Part shown: positions 17,085 to 25,100 of the stretch, in pieces
Numbering within the stretch: position 1 is the first letter of the stretch
Layout: each line of letters begins with the position of its first letter
From: JADCCX01 sp031431475
GTDB taxonomy: Bacteria > Pseudomonadota > Alphaproteobacteria > Rhizobiales > Beijerinckiaceae
DNA: 64,000 nt
NCBI GenBank assembly: GCA_031431475.1
Contig: JANPDL010000006.1
Location: forward strand, 67,480 to 131,479
Direction of reading: 5' to 3'
Notes under the pieces: model-generated
What the model saw: the letters and a program-made list of their open reading frames with translations, nothing else
Database searches by the model: none
What the model was told of the DNA's origin: nothing
Position numbers and translations under genes: made by a program

Positions 17085-18182
17085 ATGGCCCACGTGGTCT
17101 TGAGAAATCTCGTCAAGATGTATGGCCCCTACAAGGCTGTGAACGATGTGTCCCTGACCGTCGATGACGGGGAATTCGTCGCACTTGTCGGTCCCTCGGG
17201 ATGCGGCAAGACGACCACGCTCAATCTAGTCGCGGGGCTGATTCCGGTCGACTCGGGCGAGATCGCCATCGGGGACCGCGTGGTCAACGACGTCGACCCG
17301 AAGGACCGCGACATCGCCATGGTCTTTCAGAACTACGCGCTCTACCCGCAGAAGACGGTCTACAAGAACCTCGCGTTCCCGCTGCAGATGCGCAAGCTCC
17401 CGCGCGACGAGATCGACCGCAAGGTCAGGGAAGCGGCGCGCATGCTCGACATGACGCATCTGCTCGAGCGCAAGCCGCGCGAGCTGTCCGGAGGACAACA
17501 ACAGCGCGTAGCCTTGGGCCGTGCGCTGGTGCGCGACCCCGCAGTGTTCCTGATGGACGAGCCGCTCTCCAACCTCGACGCCAAGCTGCGCGTGCAGATG
17601 CGCTCCGAGATCAAGCGCTTCCACCAGGACCTCAACGCCACGATCATCTATGTGACGCATGACCAGCTCGAAGCCGTCACCATGGCCGACAAGATGGCCG
17701 TGATGAACGGCGGTTTTCTCCAGCAGTACGATTCGCCGGCCCAGGTCTTCGCCCATCCGGTCAACATGTTCGTCGCCAGCTTCATCGGCAGCCCGGCGAT
17801 GAGTCTCATTCCGCTTGAGGCGTCGACGGTCGATGGCCGCACGATGCTGACCGGCGCGGAAGGCTGGACGATGACGCTCTCGCCCCTCAACGCCCGGAAG
17901 GTTCAGCGCGCGACCACCAGCAAGGTCGTTCTGGGCGCGCGCCACTCGACGATCAAGCTGACCACCAGTGCGGTTCCCGGCGCGATTCCGGCAAAGGCTT
18001 ACACCGTGGAGCCCACAGGCGATGTGACCTTCGTGCAGGCGTTGCTCTCCGGGGCAGTCGTCAACATCAGCGTGCCGCCCAACATCCCCATCGCGCCAGA
18101 TCAGCCGATCTGGCTCGCGTTTGACCAGGAGCGCATGCATCTGTTCGATGGCGCAACAGAAATGGCCCTGAAGGTCGATTGA
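17085..18182 (+). CDS. Sugar ABC transporter ATP-binding protein (UgpC/MsmX type)
   Basis: A 365-residue ATPase that energises the two permeases above. Walker A is GPSGCGKTT (about 38-46), the Q loop is in VFQNYALYP, the signature is LSGGQQQR (about 134-141), Walker B is VFLMDEPLSNLD, and the switch His is in VTHDQ. The C-terminal 120 residues form the MalK-like TOBE/OB part (VVLGARHSTIKL). A GAAAGCAGG-like site precedes the ATG. The next gene, a dehydratase, follows after 15 bp. Confidence 0.92.
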   Translation: MAHVVLRNLVKMYGPYKAVNDVSLTVDDGEFVALVGPSGCGKTTTLNLVAGLIPVDSGEIAIGDRVVNDVDPKDRDIAMVFQNYALYPQKTVYKNLAFPLQMRKLPRDEIDRKVREAARMLDMTHLLERKPRELSGGQQQRVALGRALVRDPAVFLMDEPLSNLDAKLRVQMRSEIKRFHQDLNATIIYVTHDQLEAVTMADKMAVMNGGFLQQYDSPAQVFAHPVNMFVASFIGSPAMSLIPLEASTVDGRTMLTGAEGWTMTLSPLNARKVQRATTSKVVLGARHSTIKLTTSAVPGAIPAKAYTVEPTGDVTFVQALLSGAVVNISVPPNIPIAPDQPIWLAFDQERMHLFDGATEMALKVD

Positions 18183-18197
18183 GATGGAAGGGATTCG

Positions 18198-19379
18198 ATG
18201 CACCCCCCGGGGACAAGCATGAGAGCGAAGCTCAAGATCACGGGGATCATACCCTACCCGGTGTGGGTGGGGACCCGGAACCAGATGCTGGTCAAGGTCG
18301 AGACTGACCTGGGCGTCTTCGGATGGGGCGAAAGCGGCCTGAGCGGTCGTGAGAAGGCTGTCGCCGGCGCTATCGAGCATTTTCGCGAGTTCCTCATCGG
18401 CCGGGATCCGATGCAGATCGGCCGGATCTGGCAGGAGACCTATCGCAGCCAGTATTTCGAAGGCGGGCGCGTGCTGCAGGCGGCGATTTCCGCCATTGAC
18501 ATCGCCCTGCACGACATTAAGGGCAAGGTGCTGGGGGTGCCGGTCTACGAACTGCTGGGCGGCAAGCAGCGCGACCGCATCCCCACGTTCGCCTCCACCG
18601 GCGACGAGGCGGAAGGTGATGCCGCCGTCGAGCGCGCCCGCGAACTGGCGGCGCAGGGATGGCGGGCTATCCGCTTCTTTCCGGCCGGACAAAGCAGCAA
18701 GGACATCTTCGAGCCCCGCGAATCGATCGGTCCTACCGCCAGAATGCTCAACAAGGCGCGCGACGTGCTCGGCGACGATCTGGTGCTGGGCATCGATTAC
18801 CATCATCGGCTGTCGGTGGCCGAGGCGGCGAGCTTCTGCAGCAAGCTCGGCCGGGGCGTGCTCGATTTCCTCGAGGAGCCTATACGGGACGAGACGCCCG
18901 AAGCCTATGAATCCTTGCGCACGATGACGGACATTCCCTTCGCCATCGGCGAGGAATTCTCCAGCAAGTGGCAATTTCTGCCCTACATCGAACGGGGCAT
19001 CCACCAGTTCAACCGACTCGACGTCTGCAACGTCGGCGGGCTCACCGAGGCGATGAAAGTCGCCGGCTGGAGCGAGGCGCATTACGTCGATCTGATGCCG
19101 CACAATCCACTCGGCCCAGTGTGCACGGCGGCGACCATCCATCTCGCCGCGGCTGTACCAAATTTCGCGTGGCTGGAAACGCGGGTTCCAGAGGCCAAGG
19201 GCTTCAACAATTCCGAGTACTTCCCTGTACAGCCCCGGCTCGACGGCGTCGACTATCCGGTCGTCGATCTGCCGGGCCTCGGCGTCGAGGTCAACGAAGC
19301 GGCGATCAGCGCTGAGAGCCTGCGCTTTTGGGAGGCACCGCATCTCAGGCGCCGAGATGGTTCCGTCACAAACTGGTAG
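18198..19379 (+). CDS. Mandelate racemase/muconate lactonizing enzyme family protein (D)
   Basis: A 393-residue enolase-superfamily protein. Metal ligands lie in LGIDYHHRLS (Asp), FLEEPI (Glu) and AIGEEFSS (Glu), with an Asp in RLDVCNVGG and a His in LMPHNPLGP, the last typical of galactonate-dehydratase-like members. Unusually, the strand-2 segment reads AIRFFPAG with no Lys where the family normally has K-x-K or K-x-D, so the base may be replaced by the His residues of DYHH. The ATG at 18198 has GGAAGGG 5 bases upstream. It is co-transcribed with the ABC importer. Confidence 0.8.
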   Translation: MHPPGTSMRAKLKITGIIPYPVWVGTRNQMLVKVETDLGVFGWGESGLSGREKAVAGAIEHFREFLIGRDPMQIGRIWQETYRSQYFEGGRVLQAAISAIDIALHDIKGKVLGVPVYELLGGKQRDRIPTFASTGDEAEGDAAVERARELAAQGWRAIRFFPAGQSSKDIFEPRESIGPTARMLNKARDVLGDDLVLGIDYHHRLSVAEAASFCSKLGRGVLDFLEEPIRDETPEAYESLRTMTDIPFAIGEEFSSKWQFLPYIERGIHQFNRLDVCNVGGLTEAMKVAGWSEAHYVDLMPHNPLGPVCTAATIHLAAAVPNFAWLETRVPEAKGFNNSEYFPVQPRLDGVDYPVVDLPGLGVEVNEAAISAESLRFWEAPHLRRRDGSVTNW

Positions 19380-19401
19380 TTTTTAAACCCCGAGGGTAGC
19401 A

Positions 19402-20148
19402 ATGCACAAGACTTCCGACATCGTTCGCCCGCCGAAGAAACTGATCGAGGGCCTCAAGGGCATTGGAGCCGCGACTGTCGCCGGCACACTCGGCCACATG
19501 GGGTTCCGCAGCCCGCACATGATGGGCCCGATTGCGCAAAACCACGGCAAGTCCATTGTCGGTCCGGCACTGACGCTACAGTTCCTTCCGCAGCGGCCCG
19601 ATCTCTTCGACGAGGGCGAATACGCCGATCCTGAAACGCAACTGCATCGGCATGTGCTCTACCATGTTCAGGAGGGCGACGTGGTCGTCGTGGACGCGCG
19701 TGGAAGCATGACCTCGGGCGTCTTCGGCGACATGATGTCGACCTACTTCAAGGGACGGGGCGGCGCGGGCATCGTCATCGACGGCTGCATGCGCGACCGG
19801 CCCAATGTTGAAAAGCTCGACATTCCGCTCTGGCTTCGCGGCTGGACACCGAACTACCATGTGCAGACCACGATCTTCCCCAACGCGGTCAATGTTCCGA
19901 TCGCCTGCGGCAACGTCGCCGTAATTCCGGGCGACATCATCGTTGCCGACGACGACGGAGTCGTGGTGGTTCCCGTCTCGATGGCGCAGGCGGTGATCGA
20001 CGAGGCGAAGAAGCATGCGGAATGGGAAGTTTTCTCGCGCGAGAAACTCCTCCAGGGCGAGCCGTTGCAACGCTATTATCCGCTGCATCCCGATGCGAAC
20101 GACGAGTATCAGGCCTGGCGCAAAAAGCAGAAGAAAAAGAAGTCCTGA
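19402..20148 (+). CDS. RraA-like protein, probable 4-hydroxy-4-methyl-2-oxoglutarate aldolase type
   Basis: A 248-residue member of the RraA/HMG aldolase/demethylmenaquinone-methyltransferase-like fold. The aldolase signature is present: DGCMRDRP, with the Arg and Asp that hold the metal and pyruvate, preceded by the Gly/Asp-rich GVFGDMM loop and followed by NVPIACGNVAVIPGDIIVADDDGVVVVP. In this operon it could cleave the 2-keto-3-deoxy acid made by the dehydratases. The very basic tail (KKQKKKKS) is unusual. It sits 22 bp after dehydratase D. Confidence 0.8.
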   Translation: MHKTSDIVRPPKKLIEGLKGIGAATVAGTLGHMGFRSPHMMGPIAQNHGKSIVGPALTLQFLPQRPDLFDEGEYADPETQLHRHVLYHVQEGDVVVVDARGSMTSGVFGDMMSTYFKGRGGAGIVIDGCMRDRPNVEKLDIPLWLRGWTPNYHVQTTIFPNAVNVPIACGNVAVIPGDIIVADDDGVVVVPVSMAQAVIDEAKKHAEWEVFSREKLLQGEPLQRYYPLHPDANDEYQAWRKKQKKKKS

Positions 20149-20222
20149 CCCGGGGACGGATCAAGAGCCGCGCGGCCTTGGCCGGCTGCGCCTATCGCCA
20201 TTTCAACGCAGTGAGGGACGAA

Positions 20223-21380
20223 GTGAAGATCATCGACATCAAGACGGCTGTGGTCGCCTATCATGGCAAGGCGACTCTGGTCAGGATCGATACCGACGCC
20301 GGCATTTCGGGCTTTGGCGAGGCCAACCCGGATGCGGGAGCAGCCGCCATCGTCGGACTGATCAATGAGTTGAAACCGGAACTGATTGGCGAAGACCCGC
20401 GCAACGTTGAATACTGCTGGGAGAAAATCCGGAGGAAGCACGTCTTCTCCGGCGCGCAATCCGGCGTCTTCCTGATTGCCCTGACCGGCCTTGAGATGGC
20501 TCTTTGGGATATCGCGGCCAAGGCGGCCGGACAGCCGCTCTATCGCATGTTCGGTGGCAAGTTCCGCGATCGCGTCCGGCTGTATGCGGATTGCGGAGAT
20601 GGCGATGACGCCTCCGGCTCAGTCAAGGGCTGCGTCTCCCGGGCAAAACGCATGGTCAAGGAAGGATTCTCCGCCCTCAAGTTCGACATCGACAATCTGA
20701 ACCATCCCGCGAAATTCGATGCGGTCAATCATACGATCAACGGCGCGGAACTGCGTTCGATGGTGGAGCGAGTGGCCGCGGTGCGCGAGGCCATCGGCCC
20801 CGACATCGATCTGTGCATCGACCTGCACGCCCGCTACGATGTGCCGAGCGCCTGCCGGATCGCCTCGGAGATGGAGCGCTTCGACCTGCTTTGGCTGGAA
20901 GAACCGATCCCGGCTGAGAATGTTGCCGCGCTGAAGCAGATCCGCATGCGCAGCAAGACTCCGATCTGTGTCGGTGAAAACCAGTATTTGCGCTGGGGCT
21001 TCCGTGAGTTGCTCGAACAGCAATGTGCGGACGTTCTGATGCCGGACGTTCCCAAATGCGGCGGCCTTTCGGAAAGCCGGAAAATTGCCCATCTTGCCGA
21101 AATCTATTATCTGCCCTTCGCGCCGCATCTTGTCTCTACGCCGCTCGGCACCATGGCGACATGCCATGTCTGCGCCAGCGTGCCCAATTTTCTCGTTCTC
21201 GAGTGGCACGCCCTTGAGGAACGCGCGGTGTGGGATAGCTACTTGCATGTGCCGGGCGGCGGAAAATCGATCGTTAAGGACGGCTACATCGCCCTTCCTG
21301 ATTCGCCCGGCATCGGCGTCGAGCTGAACATGGCCGGCGTGCGCAAACACGCCGTCCCGGGCTACGGCATTTTCGAGTAA
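20223..21380 (+). CDS. Mandelate racemase/muconate lactonizing enzyme family protein (E), gluconate dehydratase-like
   Basis: A 385-residue enolase-superfamily enzyme. Motifs: ALKFDID (strand-2 Lys), CIDLHARYD (Asp), WLEEPI (Glu), VGENQYL (Glu), MPDVPKCGG (Asp), APHLVSTPLG (His). The D-x-H-x-R block groups it with acid-sugar dehydratases such as gluconate dehydratase. A GTG at 20223 (VKIIDIKT) with GAGGGA upstream is preferred; it lies 74 bp after rraA. It is the last gene of the plus-strand arm. The following 162 bases hold nothing recognisable. Confidence 0.8.
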   Translation: MKIIDIKTAVVAYHGKATLVRIDTDAGISGFGEANPDAGAAAIVGLINELKPELIGEDPRNVEYCWEKIRRKHVFSGAQSGVFLIALTGLEMALWDIAAKAAGQPLYRMFGGKFRDRVRLYADCGDGDDASGSVKGCVSRAKRMVKEGFSALKFDIDNLNHPAKFDAVNHTINGAELRSMVERVAAVREAIGPDIDLCIDLHARYDVPSACRIASEMERFDLLWLEEPIPAENVAALKQIRMRSKTPICVGENQYLRWGFRELLEQQCADVLMPDVPKCGGLSESRKIAHLAEIYYLPFAPHLVSTPLGTMATCHVCASVPNFLVLEWHALEERAVWDSYLHVPGGGKSIVKDGYIALPDSPGIGVELNMAGVRKHAVPGYGIFE

Positions 21381-21542
21381 GTGAACCACCCCAGCTTTGA
21401 AATAGGCCAACGGTCGCCACCCAATGTCCGTTTCAAGGCGCGTATTGTTTCCCCGGAATGACCGCCTTGAGCCAGGAGCCGACGTTCGTTACTCCAATGC
21501 AAAATCGAGAATGCAGACATTCAGTCGGCATTGCGAAAAGCG

Positions 21543-21947
21543 CTACCTCTCCGGTTTCAGCACAAGCACAAGTGCCATAAGCGCCCAGAATACAGAATAT
21601 TCTGCGCCTTTGAACTGCCAGAACCATGCGCTGTGATTGGCCACGATAATCGTACCAAGCATGAACACGATCAGTAGCACTGCAGCGGGACGAACGTAGC
21701 GACCACTCATGATCGCGAGACCCACCGCTATCTGGAAGATTGCCGCACCAATGACCCACGCAGGAGCAGGGTTCAGCCCGAAGACCTGCCCGAAAACCTC
21801 GACTTCCTTGTCGTAAAACAGGAATTTTCCGATCCCGTGCGGGATCAGCATCCCACCGACAGTGAAGCGCAGAAGCATGTCTGACAATTCCGTGCGGTTC
21901 TTCGCACCAGGCTCTGCAGCCGAAAGGCTTTGGGTTGCATCCGTCAT
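21543..21947 (-). CDS. DoxX family membrane protein
   Basis: A 134-residue protein with four hydrophobic segments after a polar N-terminus: MLLRFTVGGMLIPHGIGKF (with the conserved H-G-x-x-K), AWVIGAAIFQIAVGLAIM, PAAVLLIVFMLGTIIV and YSVFWALMALVLVL. This is the DoxX/DoxD fold, often tied to quinone or thiol redox systems. The ATG at 21947 (MTDATQ) is chosen from the family start. It is 65 bp downstream of the dihaem cytochrome gene, so the two may form a small respiratory unit. Function in this organism is not known. Confidence 0.8.
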   Translation of the reverse strand: MTDATQSLSAAEPGAKNRTELSDMLLRFTVGGMLIPHGIGKFLFYDKEVEVFGQVFGLNPAPAWVIGAAIFQIAVGLAIMSGRYVRPAAVLLIVFMLGTIIVANHSAWFWQFKGAEYSVFWALMALVLVLKPER

Positions 21948-22012
21948 CTGGGTTCTCCGTGTTGAGTTGTGTTTGATCGCTGCGATAAGCAGCGAAAATT
22001 TCTTACCGACGA

Positions 22013-22999
22013 TCAGGGATCGAGCGACGCGAGGTAGGCCGCCACTGCAATGATGTCCTTTTCCTGAAGCTCTGCGACCACTGGCATCATCTGCCCGGCG
22101 TGGGCGCCCTTCCGCTCTCCCGTCTTGAAAGCGAACATTTGCCGGATGGTGTAGAGCGTCGAGATGCCAGAGATGCGCGGGATCTCCCCGGCACCTTGAA
22201 GTTTCTCGCCATGGCAAGCAGCACAGGCGACGGTACGACCTGCGCCCTCTTTCACCAGTGCTTCGCCGAGAGCAAGGCTGCCCCTGGGAACATACGCGAT
22301 AAAGCCGGAATTCGGATCGCGATCGAGCACGCGCACCGGATCTTGCGGGAACTCTGCGATACGCTCACCAAGCTGTTCCGTGCTTCCATCAGCCAGAGGC
22401 AGGCGCTTGCGGCTCTTGTTGAAGTAACTGCGCGGAATCGTATCGGTCTCGATCACGTGGACCCATTTGATTGGCTTCAGTTTTGAGAACCACTCGGCAG
22501 CGGCGGTGGCGTCCTCATCGGTCAGTGCCTTCGCCATATTGGTCATCCAGACCTTGTCGATCCGGTTGCCGTCCCGGTAATCCTGAATCTGACGCAGGAA
22601 GTAAGCTGTTGGCAACCCCGATATATGACCGGATTCTGGATGGCCCTGACCGCTCTGGAGGTGGCAGGCAGCACAGGCGCGTACAGCTGGTGGTGCGCCT
22701 GTTTGCACAACCTTCGGCATACCTACAGCCTGATCAGGGTACCAGATCGGCGGATTGAACAGATTGTCGATCTGTTTGCGGGTGTAGGTTTGACTGCTGC
22801 CCGGAAGTTGCCGGGCTTCGTTTTCATCCGGCCCCGGCGGCTGCTCCTTGTCCGCAACAGGATAAGCCCAGGAAGGGGCCACGATCACAATTGGTGACGG
22901 CACAGTCGTTTGCCCTTGCGCATCGGCGTTGGCAGGCAGCAAGGCAAGCATGGCTCCGCCCAGAAGCGCGCTGAAGCGCGCCCAGTTCATCGTTTGCAT
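22013..22999 (-). CDS. Dihaem c-type cytochrome
   Basis: A 328-residue exported protein with a Sec signal peptide (ARFSALLGGAMLALLPANADA) and two haem c attachment sites, CAACHLQSG (about 111) and CAACHGEKL (about 257). Met residues that could be sixth ligands lie in MTNMAKAL and MMPVVAEL. It resembles cytochromes that serve periplasmic dehydrogenases or terminal oxidases. It is 21 bp downstream of the binding-protein gene at 23021-24007 on the same strand. Confidence 0.88.
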   Translation of the reverse strand: MQTMNWARFSALLGGAMLALLPANADAQGQTTVPSPIVIVAPSWAYPVADKEQPPGPDENEARQLPGSSQTYTRKQIDNLFNPPIWYPDQAVGMPKVVQTGAPPAVRACAACHLQSGQGHPESGHISGLPTAYFLRQIQDYRDGNRIDKVWMTNMAKALTDEDATAAAEWFSKLKPIKWVHVIETDTIPRSYFNKSRKRLPLADGSTEQLGERIAEFPQDPVRVLDRDPNSGFIAYVPRGSLALGEALVKEGAGRTVACAACHGEKLQGAGEIPRISGISTLYTIRQMFAFKTGERKGAHAGQMMPVVAELQEKDIIAVAAYLASLDP

Positions 23000-23020
23000 G
23001 AAGAAATCTCGTTTTTCTGG

Positions 23021-24007
23021 TCAGTCGAGGGAAAGGTTGGCCGTCTTGATCACCTTTTTCCAGCGGATATCGTCCGCTTTCATGATCTCGGCCAGCTGGG
23101 TATTGTTCTTGAACCAGGGATCGAGGCCTGCCTTTGTCAGCTTGTCCGCAATGGAATCGGTGAGAACCGCGAATGAATCCCTTCGGAGGCGTTCGATGAT
23201 CTCCGGTGGCGTTCCCTTGATGGCGAAGAAGCCAAGCCATGACGAGTAATCGTACCCCGTAACGCCCTGCTCATGCAGCGTGGGCAAGTCCTTGCTGGCT
23301 GCAAGGCGCTCCGACCCGCAAAAGCCAATGAGACGTATAGCGTCGCTCAGCTCGAACGGCAGGTAGAGCGACCGGGCAATGAACATGACCTGAGAATGGC
23401 CGCCGGCAAGATCCGTCGCGGCTGCCGTCGCCCCGCGATAGGGAACCTGCGTCATCTTCGTTCCAGTCAGGGCCATGAACATCTCGGCCGCCAGATGCTG
23501 CGGGCTTCCGGGACCGCCAGTGGCACAGGTAACCTCGCCATTCTTGCTCTTCAGGTAGGCGATGAACTCGGTGACATTTGTCGCTGGAACGGATTTATGC
23601 ACGCCAAGATATGTTGGAATGTTGGCGACGCCAACGATCGGCAGGAAGTCCGCGAAGGGATCAAAATCCGGCTTTTTGGTGCGGATGTTGGGCATGATTG
23701 TGAGGATGCTGTTGTTGAAGGCACCAAGCGTGTAGCCGTCTGGTTGGGCGCGCGCTGCCCGTGTTGCGCCTATGAGACCCGCTGCGCCCGTCACATTCTC
23801 GACCACCAGGTTCTGGCCGAGCTTTTGGCCAATGGCTTCTCCAGCGATTCGCACTGCAATATCGGAGGCGCTTCCGGCCTGCAAAGGCATGATCACATTG
23901 ATCGGACGCTGGGGCCATGTGGATGCATGGCCGCCAGAGCCAGTTGTCAGGACCATGGCGGATGCGCCCAGCCCGGTCATGACATCTCTGCGTGAGCTTG
24001 TGCTCAT
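23021..24007 (-). CDS. Tripartite tricarboxylate transporter substrate-binding protein (Bug/TctC family)
   Basis: A 328-residue periplasmic binding protein. The N-terminus (SSRRDVMTGLGASAMVLTTG) has a twin-Arg look. Bug motifs are present: WPQRPINVIMPLQAGSASDI, VVENVTGAAGLIGA, ARAQPDGYTLG, and the late YSSWLGFFAIKGTPPEI. No TctA/TctB membrane genes are in the window, so it is an orphan. It is divergent from the TRAP-like gene at 24183, and the intergenic region carries repeated ACCA half-sites that may bind the nearby GntR protein. Confidence 0.87.
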   Translation of the reverse strand: MSTSSRRDVMTGLGASAMVLTTGSGGHASTWPQRPINVIMPLQAGSASDIAVRIAGEAIGQKLGQNLVVENVTGAAGLIGATRAARAQPDGYTLGAFNNSILTIMPNIRTKKPDFDPFADFLPIVGVANIPTYLGVHKSVPATNVTEFIAYLKSKNGEVTCATGGPGSPQHLAAEMFMALTGTKMTQVPYRGATAAATDLAGGHSQVMFIARSLYLPFELSDAIRLIGFCGSERLAASKDLPTLHEQGVTGYDYSSWLGFFAIKGTPPEIIERLRRDSFAVLTDSIADKLTKAGLDPWFKNNTQLAEIMKADDIRWKKVIKTANLSLD

Positions 24008-24090
24008 TTATGTGGTCTCCCTCCGCAACCAGCCTGTCGGCGATTCTTTTACCATCCATCGGACAAGGAGCGTCGGAGGAGGCAATCACA

Positions 24091-24136
24091 AACCATAAAA
24101 CCAACTGTGAACCAATTGCAACCATATCTTGACCAA
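24091..24136 (+). promoter_or_regulatory. Array of phased AACCA(A/T) half-sites
   Basis: Five direct copies: AACCAT 24091, AACCAA 24099, AACCAA 24110, AACCAT 24120 and GACCAA 24131. The last four are 11, 10 and 11 bases apart, about one helical turn. The same half-site forms the perfect palindromes at 25804-25829 and 25871-25882. Probably the binding region of the GntR regulator at 25101, between two divergent binding-protein genes. Confidence 0.45.
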
Positions 24137-24182
24137 TCTGAATCTTCTTGTCAACTGGAGCTGTCGGATCGATGGTGCGTGT

Positions 24183-25100
24183 ATGACAAGCAAGGTTAAA
24201 GCGCGTGTGGGTGGATATCAGGGATCGCGGTCCATCCTGACCGCCTCACTTGAGAGCTTGTGCCGCGATATGGCGGCGAGCGGGTGTTTTCAACCCGTGC
24301 TGACTGCAGATGTGACCGTCGGCGGGATGGCTGCCAGGGATTTGTTTGCGGGCGTTGAATCTGGCGCCTTCGATATTGCCTACATGGCATCAGGATATCT
24401 CGCCGCCCGGATATCAGATCTTGGTATGCTTGATCTGCCGTTCGCAGTCAGCGACAGAGCGGTCGCACTCAAGGCGCTTGACGGGAACGCTGGCGATTTG
24501 ATCGCTGCGGCGGTCGAGCGCGATGTTTCTGTCAAGGTCCTGGGCTTCTGGGATAACGGGTTCCGGCATATCAGTAACAACCGGCATCAGATCCTGCATC
24601 CCGCCGACTGCCAGGCCATGACCATCCGCACGCTGGACAGTCCGATCTATTCCGCATCACTCAGCGCGATGGGTTTCACGCCTGTCGTGACGGACGTGCG
24701 CGATTTCCGCGAAGCGATTGCATCAGGCCGTATCGATGCCCAGGAAAACCCGCTCACTAACATGCTGAACTTCGGTATCGAGGCCTATCATCGCTATCTG
24801 AGCCTGACCGGCCATGTTTTCGGCGTGGCGCTTCTGCTCTGCCATCGCGCATGGTTCGAAGGACTGTCAGCCAGGCAAAAACAGGCGTTGATGACAGCGG
24901 CTGGCCGGGCAACTGCCGTCCAGAGACAGCTGGCAGCTGCCGAGGACCAGAAAGCTCTGGGTACCCTTCAGCTGGCAGGAATCACAGTAGTTATGTCGGA
25001 GAAAATTGATCTGGACGCGTTCAAGGCTGCCGTTCAGCCAATCTGGCATGATGTCAGGCCCCGTATTTCCGGAGAACTCTTTGAAGCCTATCTTGGCTGA
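24183..25100 (+). CDS. TRAP-type (DctP family) solute-binding protein without an evident signal peptide
   Basis: A 305-residue DctP-like protein. Seen are the two-lobe core with FDIAYMASGYLAAR, the conserved Arg block MTIRTLDSPIYSASLSAMGFTP, and the ligand segment AQENPLTNMLNF. From the ATG at 24183 the chain begins with a polar segment (TSKVKARVGGYQG); a TTG start at 24129 adds 18 residues but no export signal. So either it is cytosolic or the signal has been lost. No DctQ/DctM genes are near. Its stop abuts that of the convergent GntR gene. Confidence 0.7.
   Translation: MTSKVKARVGGYQGSRSILTASLESLCRDMAASGCFQPVLTADVTVGGMAARDLFAGVESGAFDIAYMASGYLAARISDLGMLDLPFAVSDRAVALKALDGNAGDLIAAAVERDVSVKVLGFWDNGFRHISNNRHQILHPADCQAMTIRTLDSPIYSASLSAMGFTPVVTDVRDFREAIASGRIDAQENPLTNMLNFGIEAYHRYLSLTGHVFGVALLLCHRAWFEGLSARQKQALMTAAGRATAVQRQLAAAEDQKALGTLQLAGITVVMSEKIDLDAFKAAVQPIWHDVRPRISGELFEAYLG

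Noticed and set aside
16166..17167. A 333-codon plus-strand frame overlapping the second ABC permease
   Set aside because: Out of frame with a clear MalG-type permease; composition is Arg/His/Asp-rich as expected for a shadow frame.
17226..19343. A 705-codon open frame on the minus strand across the ABC ATPase and dehydratase D genes
   Set aside because: It is fully antisense to two well-supported genes, has no recognisable motif and reflects the high-GC third codon position.
4564..21540. Second copy of the tRNA-Gly 3' end as the far attachment site of the element
   Set aside because: I looked for the T-arm and acceptor sequence downstream by eye and found only short chance matches (for example TTCGCCCGCC near 13763), so no boundary is claimed.
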